A stretch of DNA of 64,000 nt from Bacteroidota bacterium (GTDB taxonomy: Bacteria; Bacteroidota; Bacteroidia; AKYH767-A; OLB10). The notes under the pieces were generated by a model. That model did not search any database. It saw only the letters and a program-made list of their open reading frames with translations, and had not been told where the DNA came from. Both the position numbers and the translations under genes were made by a program. Where the stretch lies: assembly GCA_016714535.1 (NCBI GenBank), contig JADKDR010000005.1, forward strand, positions 248,001-312,000, read 5' to 3'. Positions 46,887-54,574 of this stretch are shown piece by piece (position 1 is the first letter of the stretch; each line of letters starts with the position of its first letter).

Positions 46887-48432
46887 ATGGAAGCAATCTT
46901 ATTAATAATCATCTGTGTATTGTTGCTTATTGCGATTATACTCATCATTGTTTTCCGAAACAAAAGCAGCAACGAATTGCCCCTGCTACAAAATAAGGTA
47001 GCTGAATTACAAACCAGTCTTTCCAAAATTGAAACCAATCTTAAAGAAGACTTTCGCACTAACCGTGAAGAAAATGCCACCATAGCAATGCACAGCCGAA
47101 AAGAGTTGAACGATACATTGATTGGTTTTAAGGGTGAACAATCTGAAACCTTAAAAACAATTACTGAGCAAAGCCAGAATGCTTTAAAAGAAATTAATAA
47201 AACACTGGATGAAAAAGTTGGAGCATTAATCACAAAAATTGATGCTAACAATAAAGTCAACCGTGAAGAGCTTACTAAAAATATTACTGATTTTTCAGGA
47301 GCCAATATTATTCAATTAGACAAAATTAATAACCAGGCGAAAGAAGATAATAAATTAATTCGCGAGGCACTGGTAAATGCATTCAAAGGCTTTCAGGAAA
47401 CATTTGATAACAACATCAAATCATTCAACGACCTGCAAAGAGAAAAATTTGCTTTGATGGATACCAAGCAAAACGAACTGGTAAAAAGTACCGAAACCAA
47501 ACTTGAAACAATTCGGGTTACGGTGGAAGAAAAACTGGAAAAAACACTCAGTGAACGCCTTGGACAAAGTTTTGAAACAGTAGGCAAACAACTCATTGAA
47601 GTGCAAAAAGGCTTAGGCGAAATGCAAACTATTGCAACCGATGTAGGTGGTTTGAAAAAAGTATTAAGCAATGTAAAGTTGAGAGGTGGTGTAGGTGAAG
47701 TTCAGTTAGCATTATTGCTCGAACAGATTTTAGCACCCAACCAATACGATGCTAATGTGCGGACTAAAAAAAGGCAGTACCGAACCAGTAGAATTTGCCA
47801 TTAAATTACCCGGACGCAGCGAAGACGAAAGTGCTTTTGTGTACCTGCCTATTGATGCAAAATTTCCTAAAGACACTTATGAGCATTTAATTGCTGCGTA
47901 TGAAAATGCAATTCCTGATGATATTGAAACAGCGACAAAAAATTTGGAAACGGTAATTAAAAAAATGGCAAAAGACATAAGAGACAAATATCTTGACCCT
48001 CCCAACACCACCGACTTTGCCATTATGTTCCTTCCGTTTGAAAGTATTTATGCCGAAGTAATCAGACGTAGCTCATTGATAGACCAGTTGCGTTCTGAGT
48101 TTAAAATAACCGTTGCAGGCCCTACTACTTTAATGGCAATATTAAACAGCCTGCAAATGGGCTTTAGAACATTGGCTTTACAAAAACGAAGCAGCGAAGT
48201 TTGGAAAGTGCTGGGCTCTGTAAAAAAAGAATTTGAAGTATTTGGCGGCTTGTTAGAAAAGGCACAAAAAAATATACAAACCGGACTTGGCCAGTTAGAT
48301 GATGTAGTGGGTACCCGTACAAGAGCCATACAACGCCAGTTACGTGATGTAGAAACATTACCAGCGGTGGAAGCAGCAACAGAATTGCCTGAAATTATTT
48401 TAAATACTAACCAAGATGAAAAGGAAATTTAA
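46887..48432 (+). pseudogene. rmuC: DNA recombination protein RmuC, frameshifted
   Basis: Frame pieces 46887-47804 and 47749-48432. Deleting one A from the A7 run at 47766-47772 joins them as QYDANVRTKKGSTEPVEFAI, giving ~515 residues, normal for RmuC. The protein has an N-terminal membrane helix (AILLIIICVLLLIAIILIIV), a long coiled coil (~30-260), then the nuclease-like RmuC core (GGLKKVLSNVKLRGGVGEVQ, LPIDAKFPKDTYEHLIAAYE, IMFLPFESIYAEVIRR, GPTTLMAILNSLQMGFRTLA). RmuC limits inversions and is often found inside restriction-modification islands of Bacteroidota, as here. The shift may be a read error. Confidence 0.88.
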
Positions 48433-48446
48433 TTTTAAACTATCTA

Positions 48447-48533
48447 ATGCAAGGTTTTAAAGTAGTCGAATTTGACCACTTTAAAAAGAAAAATAATTTC
48501 AACTATGGCGAATTCGCCACAATTAAAAAATAA
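48447..48533 (+). pseudogene. Short remnant ORF upstream of KilA-N gene
   Basis: 28 residues (MQGFKVVEFDHFKKKNNFNY, then GEFATIKK). It lies between rmuC and the KilA-N gene with a 2-base gap to the latter. The composition looks like the end of a larger restriction-island protein, but I cannot name it. Could be a leader peptide or a fragment. Confidence 0.25.
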
Positions 48534-48535
48534 GT

Positions 48536-49360
48536 ATGGCAAAAAATAAAACCATCAATGTAAAAGGAACAGAGATTACATTATTCTCTGAAGGCACAAG
48601 CGATTTTATTTCCCTCACTGACATTGCCAAACACAAGGATTCGGCAAATACCGATACCATTATTCAAAACTGGTTGCGAAACAGAAACACGATAGAGCTA
48701 CTGGGTTTTTGGGAAACGATGTATAACCCAAATTTTAAACCCCTCGAATTCGAGGGGTTTAGAAAACAAGCTGGGTTAAATAGTTTTGTAATGACACCTA
48801 AAAAATGGATTGAAACCACAACTGCGATTGGTATTACATCCAAGTCAGGCAGATACGGAGGAACATTTGCACATAAGGATATTGCGTTTGAATTTGCCTC
48901 ATGGATTTCTATTGAGTTCAAATTGTTCATCATCAAAGAATTTCAACGCCTTAAAGAAGATGAAAACCACCGCTTAAAACTAACATGGAACCTGCAACGA
49001 ACTTTAGCCAAAGTAAATTACCACATACATACCGATGCGATAAAAGATAACCTAATACCTAAAGAATTAAGCAAATTGCAAACCTCTTTTGTGTATGCCG
49101 ATGAAGCAGATATGCTCAACGTGGCATTGTTTGGATTGACAGCAAAACAATGGAGAGATGCTACCCCGAAAGCCGAAGGCAATATCCGTGATGCTGCCAA
49201 TATTGAGCAATTGGTGGTACTAAGTAATATGGAAAGCATCAATGCAGTATTAATACACCAAGGCTTACAACAAAACCAACGCCTGCAACAACTGAATAAA
49301 ATTGCCATTACGCAAATGAAAAGCTTGGTACAAAACAGCAGCCTTAAAAAATTAAAATAA
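48536..49360 (+). CDS. KilA-N domain-containing protein
   Basis: 274 residues. The KilA-N DNA-binding domain occupies ~1-150: FISLTDIAKHKDSANTDTII, NWLRNRNTIELLGFWETMYN, FRKQAGLNSFVMTPKKWIE, SKSGRYGGTFAHKDIAFEFA and SWISIEFKLFIIKEFQRLKE. The C-terminal half is helical with no further domain. Proteins of this type sit in type I restriction-modification and phage-defence islands; the neighbours here (rmuC, XRE, methyltransferase and RhuM remnants) fit that. It is the only intact gene of this block. A perfect 26-base palindrome at 48736-48761 lies within it. Confidence 0.88.
   Translation: MAKNKTINVKGTEITLFSEGTSDFISLTDIAKHKDSANTDTIIQNWLRNRNTIELLGFWETMYNPNFKPLEFEGFRKQAGLNSFVMTPKKWIETTTAIGITSKSGRYGGTFAHKDIAFEFASWISIEFKLFIIKEFQRLKEDENHRLKLTWNLQRTLAKVNYHIHTDAIKDNLIPKELSKLQTSFVYADEADMLNVALFGLTAKQWRDATPKAEGNIRDAANIEQLVVLSNMESINAVLIHQGLQQNQRLQQLNKIAITQMKSLVQNSSLKKLK
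48736..48761. repeat. Perfect 26-base palindrome inside the KilA-N gene
   Basis: The sequence TAAACCCCTCGAA and its exact reverse complement TTCGAGGGGTTTA abut with no spacer, centred on GAATTC. On transcription it could form a strong hairpin within codons for KPLEFEGF. It may be a chance product of the Glu-Phe-Glu codons, or an operator or attenuation site. Confidence 0.6.
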
Positions 49361-49362
49361 AT

Positions 49363-49446
49363 ATGAATAAACAAGACCTCCTGACTAAAATAAAAGACTT
49401 ACAAGGTTTAACCAATGATGAAAATGGACACAACTCAACTGAGTAA
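49363..49446 (+). pseudogene. N-terminal remnant of a DNA methyltransferase (Mod-like)
   Basis: 27 residues beginning MNKQDLLTKIKDLQGLTNDE, which matches the conserved start of Bacteroidota type III-like adenine methyltransferases (KIKSLEGLTxDE). After that the sequence runs into a truncated XRE gene in another frame, so the junction is a deletion scar. 2 bases after the KilA-N stop. Confidence 0.5.
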
Positions 49447-49639
49447 AATTGAAAAAGGTTTGCGGCAACTCAAACGGGAACAAATACCTATCATTGCCGA
49501 AATACTCAAAGCTGGTAGTGATGAATTAATGACGCTATGGTTAGCCGACCAAATTTATGCAGTGGTTAAGGATGAGAAGCTAGCAAAGGAGGCCGTGCAG
49601 GTTGCTGAGAAGAAAATAAATTTTAAAAAAAGAAAATAA
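49415..49639 (+). pseudogene. XRE-family regulator, N-terminally truncated
   Basis: 74 residues. MDTTQLSKIEKGLRQLKREQ is the recognition part of an XRE helix-turn-helix (normally preceded by ~25 residues that are missing), followed by LMTLWLADQIYAVVKDEKLA and a Lys-rich tail. This family regulates restriction-modification operons in Bacteroidota. The first helix has been replaced by the methyltransferase remnant, so DNA binding is unlikely. The C-terminal part is repeated at 46775-46870. Confidence 0.65.
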
Positions 49640-49648
49640 AAAGCTGAA

Positions 49649-49795
49649 ATGAGCAATCAAAATAACGACATCATTATTTACAATTCCCCAACAGGTATGG
49701 TGTAAATAGAAGTAGTTTTTAACAACGAAACCTTTTGGTTTACACAAAAGGCAATGGCGGAATTATTTGGGTACAGTATCGATAATATTTCATAG
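49649..49795 (+). pseudogene. RhuM-family remnant
   Basis: Reading MSNQNNDIIIYNSPTGMV, in-frame TAA, IEVVFNNETFWFTQKAMAEL, FGYSIDNIS and stop. This is the start of a RhuM family protein (usual form: IxxYxTxDGxxxIEVxxxxETxWLTQxQMAELF), which usually sits beside hsd restriction genes. One internal stop and early truncation make it a dead gene. Confidence 0.65.
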
Positions 49796-49887
49796 ATATC
49801 GTGATATTGGCAATGCAGTTTTCTTTCGGCCAAAATATCAAACGTAATTATTTTTTCCTACTATTGTAAAAACAAAACAACAATAAA

Positions 49888-50040
49888 ATGCCACGTTTGT
49901 GTTTAGCATGCAATGAGCCATTGGTGGGCCGCAGCGATAAAAAGTTTTGCGATGATCAATGCCGCAACGATTACAATAATAAGTTGAACAGCGATGAAAA
50001 TAATTTCATGCGCAAAAACCCCTTAGCCGAGAATTTATAA
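49888..50040 (+). CDS. Zn-ribbon protein, probably truncated
   Basis: 50 residues. CLACNEPLVGRSDKKFCDDQ followed by CRNDYNNKLN gives a CxxC...CxxxC zinc-binding set (C-L-A-C and C-D-D-Q-C). This matches the start of a Bacteroidota family of ~130-150 residues with the same ribbon and RNxxNNKLNSD segment. Here the frame stops soon after the ribbon (FMRKNPLAENL), so the C-terminal domain is lost or out of frame. Likely a DNA- or RNA-binding remnant. Confidence 0.5.
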   Translation: MPRLCLACNEPLVGRSDKKFCDDQCRNDYNNKLNSDENNFMRKNPLAENL

Positions 50041-50463
50041 AATACCATTCGTATAATGCTGCATAATAGGTGCATGGTGCATTTGCAATTTTAATAGCGC
50101 CATTTGCTTATTTTTCCAACAATTAAATTTTGAATACCCCAATTAATAGAAGAGATGATAAAGGGAGCAGAGGAATTGGATAGGGAAGTTAAAAACAGCA
50201 GTTAAGGGATTCTATCTTATTAAATAAAAAAATTATCCTACCATTAAAAAAGTTGGAGCGAATAATGGCTCAATTTATTTGAGGAAATAAAATATTAGTT
50301 GAAGCCCCTATAGATAGTGGCTTGTGTGTTCGTATTGTAATTTATTTCTGGAAGTAACTCCACACTTCAAAAAAAGTTTAACCTTTCATCAAATTATTTT
50401 AACATAATTTCTGAAGTATAACAATAGTTAAGTACTTTTGATTGCAATAAAAATAAATTAGTG
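50041..50463. other. Intergenic region with a promoter near its end
   Basis: No gene is recognisable in these 423 bases. TACTTTTG at 50433-50440 is a perfect TAnnTTTG -7 element 24 bases before the ATG of the next gene. A few weak resemblances to island remnants are present at the left end. This is the right border of the accessory block. Confidence 0.45.
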
Positions 50464-51435
50464 ATGAGTAAAGCAAAACAACGATTCGAGATTCAATTGG
50501 CAAAGATAAAGCCGATAATGCTGCAGGCAAAATCGAAGCGCAATCCAGGCCAATGGTTAAGTACCAATAATGCACGAACCCCCTTGTTCAACCTTGAGGC
50601 ATTAAGTAAAATGTATGGTGACGTTTATAACTCAAAGGATTTTTCAAAGATTGAAAAGCAGGCCAAGGAAATTGAAGATGCTTTAGGCGATGTAGATCAT
50701 TATGTGGTACAATCCAAACAAATAAACACAAATACTAAAATACCTAAAGCAGCAAAGGAGTATTTTCGTTCAAAAACTAACGAAGCTAATAACCGCCTCA
50801 ATCAATTGTTGTTAGAAGAGAATTGGTTGAACGGAAAACGAATAGCTAAAATGGAATTGCGCATCGGGCGTGCCAAATGGATGGAAGATGTGGACGAGGT
50901 ATCAACCATTTGCGATTATTACATAAAGGAGATAAAAGAGATAGAGCAGTTTGTTGCACAAACCAGTTGTAATTTTACCAATATGGAAGACCACGTGCAT
51001 GAATTGCGAAGAAAGATAAGATGGCTTAGCATTTACCCACAGGCGCTTAACGGGTTGGCTAAATTGGTTGATAGAAAAACAACACCAAAGTATTTTGAAA
51101 AGTACATGGTTAAAGAAATTATCAATTCGCCATTTAATAAGTTAACACCAGATGCGGCCTTGACGCATCATATCCAATTTTACAAAGAAAACTACCTTGC
51201 TTTAAGTTGGATGATAGCAGAACTTGGTAAGATTAAAGATGCCGGTTTGGGGCTGTTTGCTATAGCTGAGGCATTAGTTGCAACTGAATCATGCACGCAC
51301 GAAGAAGCCGAGATCAAAGCACTTCATTTGCTTGGTAAAAAACAAAAGTCCACTTTAGCGCTTCTTGAAGATGCCTCAGTTATTTGCCAGGAGTATTTTT
51401 CGAAAAAACTTTTGACAAACTTATTGGTAAAGTAA
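50464..51435 (+). CDS. Hypothetical helical protein, weakly CHAD-like
   Basis: 323 residues from the ATG at 50464 (a GTG at 50461 is also in frame). Soluble and helical, rich in Lys, Glu and His. EDHVHELRRKIRWLSIYPQA resembles the H-x-LR-x3-R-x-L helix of CHAD domains, which bind polyphosphate, and EIEDALGDVDHYVVQ resembles their LG-x-xRD helix, but several basic positions are lacking. I treat this as a weak hint only. It stands alone between the accessory block and the sulfur module, 60 bases before the Crp/Fnr gene. Confidence 0.65.
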   Translation: MSKAKQRFEIQLAKIKPIMLQAKSKRNPGQWLSTNNARTPLFNLEALSKMYGDVYNSKDFSKIEKQAKEIEDALGDVDHYVVQSKQINTNTKIPKAAKEYFRSKTNEANNRLNQLLLEENWLNGKRIAKMELRIGRAKWMEDVDEVSTICDYYIKEIKEIEQFVAQTSCNFTNMEDHVHELRRKIRWLSIYPQALNGLAKLVDRKTTPKYFEKYMVKEIINSPFNKLTPDAALTHHIQFYKENYLALSWMIAELGKIKDAGLGLFAIAEALVATESCTHEEAEIKALHLLGKKQKSTLALLEDASVICQEYFSKKLLTNLLVK

Positions 51436-51495
51436 AAGCAGGATAATTAATAATTGGAATTAAAACGATAGTTCTAAAAATAGGAATAATAGTGA

Positions 51496-52116
51496 ATGGA
51501 TAATTTGAAATCATACTTTAGCGGATTTTCGGCTGAATTGATTAGTGAGATTGAGCAACAGGCAAGTATGCAAAAAGCAAGTGCAGGCACCGTGCTAATG
51601 CGCACCGGACAGTACATTAAAAATACCGTATTGGTCTTAAAGGGGAAAGTAAAAGTTTATAGAGAAGATGATGATGGTGGTGAATTTTTTATGTACTACT
51701 TGCAACCGGGTCAGGCATGTGCTATCAGTATGATTTGTGCAACAAAGAGCGAAAAAAGTCAAATCATGGCAAGGGTAGTGGAGGACGCAGAATTGATTAC
51801 AGTGCCGTTGCAACTGATGGATCAGTGGATGATGAAACATCGCAGCTGGTATGAATTTGTAATTGAAACCTATCGTAACCGGTTTGATGAAATACTTATG
51901 GTAATGGATAGCATTGCTTTTAGAGCAATGGACGAGCGCCTTGAATTTTATTTAAAGCGAGAAAAGGATTCATCGGCAAGCAATGAAGTTATTGCTTCGC
52001 ATCAGGAGATTGCGAACGACCTCAACACTTCGAGAGAAGTTATTTCGCGGCTGTTAAAAAAAATGGAACAACGCGGTTTGATACAAATGAACAGAAATAA
52101 TATTGTACTTAAATAA
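51496..52116 (+). CDS. Crp/Fnr family transcriptional regulator
   Basis: 206 residues. An N-terminal cyclic-nucleotide-binding-like barrel (~10-120; AGTVLMRTGQYIKNTVLVLK, MYYLQPGQACAISMICATKS) leads through a dimer helix to a winged HTH (SHQEIANDLNTSREVISRLL, KKMEQRGLIQM). There are no N-terminal Fe-S cysteines as in FNR; instead Cys75 and Cys81 lie in the barrel and could sense persulfide or oxidants. It heads the sulfide/sulfur module, and four matching palindromes sit upstream of later genes (see sites at 52126, 53078, 54504, 59463). It is likely the activator of that module. Confidence 0.92.
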   Translation: MDNLKSYFSGFSAELISEIEQQASMQKASAGTVLMRTGQYIKNTVLVLKGKVKVYREDDDGGEFFMYYLQPGQACAISMICATKSEKSQIMARVVEDAELITVPLQLMDQWMMKHRSWYEFVIETYRNRFDEILMVMDSIAFRAMDERLEFYLKREKDSSASNEVIASHQEIANDLNTSREVISRLLKKMEQRGLIQMNRNNIVLK

Positions 52117-52125
52117 TTTCCAAGT

Positions 52126-52169
52126 GTGACAAAGGTTACCATGAAACCTATGTACTTATAAGACCTTTG
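52126..52169 (+). promoter_or_regulatory. Putative Crp/Fnr site 1 and promoter (TauE/SafE gene)
   Basis: The palindrome-like GTGACAAAGGTTAC at 52126-52139 is centred at 52132.5. A degenerate -7 element GACCTTTG ends at 52169, 36.5 bases further, so the site would be centred near -41 to the expected start, the class II activator position. The gene starts at 52181. Confidence 0.55.
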
Positions 52170-52180
52170 CAAAAAAAACG

Positions 52181-52978
52181 ATGGAAATAGCAGGTTATAT
52201 AGCATCAATTTTAATAGGAGTAGCATTGGGCTTAATAGGAGGTGGTGGCAGCATACTGACTGTACCGGTGCTTGTATATCTTTTTATGATTGATACCATT
52301 GCTGCTACTTCTTATTCCTTATTTATTGTAGGAATTACCAGTGCAGTGGGTAGCATAAATTATTTTCGCAATGGATTGGTAAATATTCGCACAGCAGTAA
52401 TTTTTGGCATACCATCCATTATTGCAGTTTTTTTAACAAGAGCGTATATAGTTCCCGCAATTCCGCAAGAGGTATTTAGTTTAGGTGGCTTTGTTGTTAC
52501 CAAAAGCATTTTATTAATGCTGTTGTTTGCTGTTTTAATGATAGCAGCTTCGTATAGCATGATCAAAAAGGATAAAAAGAGTTCCGATGAAAAGCCCGTT
52601 ACGCAGCAGTTTAATTATCCGCTAATACTAATTGAAGGGGCTGCAGTAGGCATACTTACAGGGCTTGTAGGTGCAGGCGGAGGTTTTTTAATTATTCCAG
52701 CCTTGGTCATGTTGAGTAAGTTGCCAATGAAAGAAGCCGTAGGTACATCATTAGTAATTATTGCAGCTAAATCGTTAATAGGTTTTTTTGGCGAAGGAGG
52801 AGATACTGTAATTGATTGGCCTTTGATTTCAAAAGTTTCTGCATTTGCTATCATAGGAATCTTTTTAGGTTCTTACCTTTCTAAAAAAATTGTTGGAGCA
52901 AAACTAAAACCTGCCTTTGGCTGGTTTGTGCTGGTAATGGGAATTTATATTATCATAAAAGAGACAGTGCTTAAATGA
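52181..52978 (+). CDS. Sulfite exporter TauE/SafE family permease
   Basis: 265 residues with about eight membrane helices. The two repeated halves each start with the Gly-rich family motif: IGVALGLIGGGGSILTVPVL near residue 10 and VGILTGLVGAGGGFLIIPAL near 160. Family members export or import small organic or inorganic sulfur anions such as sulfite, thiosulfate or sulfoacetate. Its neighbours (sulfide:quinone oxidoreductase and persulfide dioxygenase, whose product is sulfite) make sulfite or thiosulfate export the likely job. A putative Crp/Fnr site lies upstream. Confidence 0.9.
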   Translation: MEIAGYIASILIGVALGLIGGGGSILTVPVLVYLFMIDTIAATSYSLFIVGITSAVGSINYFRNGLVNIRTAVIFGIPSIIAVFLTRAYIVPAIPQEVFSLGGFVVTKSILLMLLFAVLMIAASYSMIKKDKKSSDEKPVTQQFNYPLILIEGAAVGILTGLVGAGGGFLIIPALVMLSKLPMKEAVGTSLVIIAAKSLIGFFGEGGDTVIDWPLISKVSAFAIIGIFLGSYLSKKIVGAKLKPAFGWFVLVMGIYIIIKETVLK

Positions 52979-53077
52979 GCCAAAAGCACATGCTAGCAAC
53001 CTGCATGATTGAAAAATAAAAACATTTAATGGTAAGAATTTGTTACGTGTTTTTTCCCTAAGAAAAAATTGTTGAAT

Positions 53078-53121
53078 GTTACTTTTATCACATTAAATTA
53101 TATTTTAACTTTCAATATTTG
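53078..53121 (+). promoter_or_regulatory. Putative Crp/Fnr site 2 and promoter (SQR gene)
   Basis: GTTACTTTTATCAC at 53078-53091, whose reverse complement GTGATAAAAGTAAC matches site 1 in 11 of 14 bases. It is centred at 53084.5, and the -7 element AATATTTG ends at 53121, again 36.5 bases away. The gene starts at 53145. Confidence 0.6.
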
Positions 53122-53144
53122 CACCGCTAATAAACTTAAACACC

Positions 53145-54350
53145 ATGGTCAATCATTATCAAATCTTAATTGTGGGGGGTGGCAATGCCGGATTATCGGT
53201 AGCAGCACAGTTGATTCTTAAAAACAATAGTTTGCACATTGGTATTATTGAGCCAAGCGACAAGCATTATTATCAGCCTGCATGGACGCTGGTGGGTGCG
53301 GGTGTTTACGATATCAATAAAACCATACGCAACGAAAGGGATTTTATTCCAAAAGGTTCTGAATGGATTAGGGATGCTGTTTCGGTTTTTATGCCTGATG
53401 AGAATAAACTGCAATGCAAATCAGGAACAACTTATACTTACGATATGTTAATTGTTTGTCCGGGTATACAGCTCGACTGGGACAAAGTGAAAGGCCTTAA
53501 AGAAAATATTGGAAAGAATAATATTAGCAGCAATTATGATTTTAGTACGGCCCCTTACACCTGGGAAATGATAAAAAATTTTAAGGGTGGAAATGCTGTA
53601 TTTACTAATCCGGTTTCACCTATCAAATGTGGTGGTGCTCCGCATAAAATTATGTATCTGGCAGTTGACTATTGGCGCAAGCAAGGCATATTGGATAAGT
53701 GCAACGTACATTATCTGAGTGGTGGAAGCGTTATCTTTGGAGTCAAGGAATATGCCGCAACGCTTACTGAAACAGTTTTGAACGGAAATATTAGACCTGA
53801 GTATAGTGTAAATGTGACGGAAATAGACTCTGCAACTAACACCGTATACTATTTGAAAAAGAATGCAGAAGGTGTTGAAGAGCGCAAATCGATGAAATAT
53901 GATTTACTGCATAGTGTACCCCCACAGTCGGCACCTGATTTTATTAAGCATTCGCCTTTGGCCGATGCTAAAAATCTCTATGGCTATATTGAGGTAAACA
54001 AAAATACCATGCAGCATGTCCGTTTTTCAAACGTTTTTGCTTTAGGTGATTGTATAAACGCGCCTTGCAGCAAGACAGGTGCAGCAATACGCAAGCAAGC
54101 ACCGGTAGTAGTACAAAATGTATTAGCAGTGTTGCAATCTAAAAAACCGGTTGCCGAGTACACTGGATATAGTGCATGCCCCATACCAACACAATATGGA
54201 AAATTGATGCTAGCAGAGTTTGATTACAGCAATACACCAAAAATGACATTCCCGTTCGATCAGGCCAAACCGCGATGGTCCATGTGGATGCTAAAGACGA
54301 AGGTATTGCCATGGTTGTACTGGAACAAAATACTTAGAGGTAAAGCATAG
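53145..54350 (+). CDS. sqr: Sulfide:quinone oxidoreductase
   Basis: 401 residues, FAD-dependent. Rossmann motif ILIVGGGNAGLSVAAQL at the N-terminus; redox Cys162 in SPIKCGGAPHKIMYL and Cys308 in NAPCSKTGAAIRKQ, the pair expected for SQR; second FAD motif FALGDCINAP. The form resembles the eukaryote-like type II group. It sits on the membrane, oxidises sulfide to sulfane sulfur (persulfide or polysulfide) and passes electrons to the quinone pool. The persulfide dioxygenase follows as the next gene but has its own putative promoter. Confidence 0.92.
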   Translation: MVNHYQILIVGGGNAGLSVAAQLILKNNSLHIGIIEPSDKHYYQPAWTLVGAGVYDINKTIRNERDFIPKGSEWIRDAVSVFMPDENKLQCKSGTTYTYDMLIVCPGIQLDWDKVKGLKENIGKNNISSNYDFSTAPYTWEMIKNFKGGNAVFTNPVSPIKCGGAPHKIMYLAVDYWRKQGILDKCNVHYLSGGSVIFGVKEYAATLTETVLNGNIRPEYSVNVTEIDSATNTVYYLKKNAEGVEERKSMKYDLLHSVPPQSAPDFIKHSPLADAKNLYGYIEVNKNTMQHVRFSNVFALGDCINAPCSKTGAAIRKQAPVVVQNVLAVLQSKKPVAEYTGYSACPIPTQYGKLMLAEFDYSNTPKMTFPFDQAKPRWSMWMLKTKVLPWLYWNKILRGKA

Positions 54351-54382
54351 TTTATAATTATTAGTATTTAAGGTTTAGGTTG

Positions 54383-54412
54383 AAAAGGTTACATTAACAT
54401 GTAGCCTTTTTT
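54383..54412 (+). terminator. Intrinsic terminator after sqr
   Basis: Stem AAAAGGTTACA (54383-54393) / TGTAGCCTTTT (54400-54410) with one wobble pair and a 6-base loop, ending in six T. It lies 33 bases after the sqr stop and separates sqr from the dioxygenase gene, which fits the separate promoter found there. Confidence 0.75.
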
Positions 54413-54503
54413 ATTTCATTTCTTTACTGGCATTGCTGTTGTAAAGCTTGTTAAATCAACCTTAGATAGCCTATATAAATTATTTTAAAAAAATATAGCT
54501 TGT

Positions 54504-54547
54504 GTAATAATAGTCACCAACCGGAAGTGAAACATGCAATACCTTTG
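54504..54547 (+). promoter_or_regulatory. Putative Crp/Fnr site 3 and promoter (dioxygenase gene)
   Basis: GTAATAATAGTCAC at 54504-54517 (centre 54510.5) precedes a perfect -7 element TACCTTTG at 54540-54547. The distance from centre to last G is 36.5 bases, identical to sites 1 and 2. The gene starts at 54575. Confidence 0.58.
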
Positions 54548-54574
54548 TATCATAATTTTAAAAACAAGAAAAAG

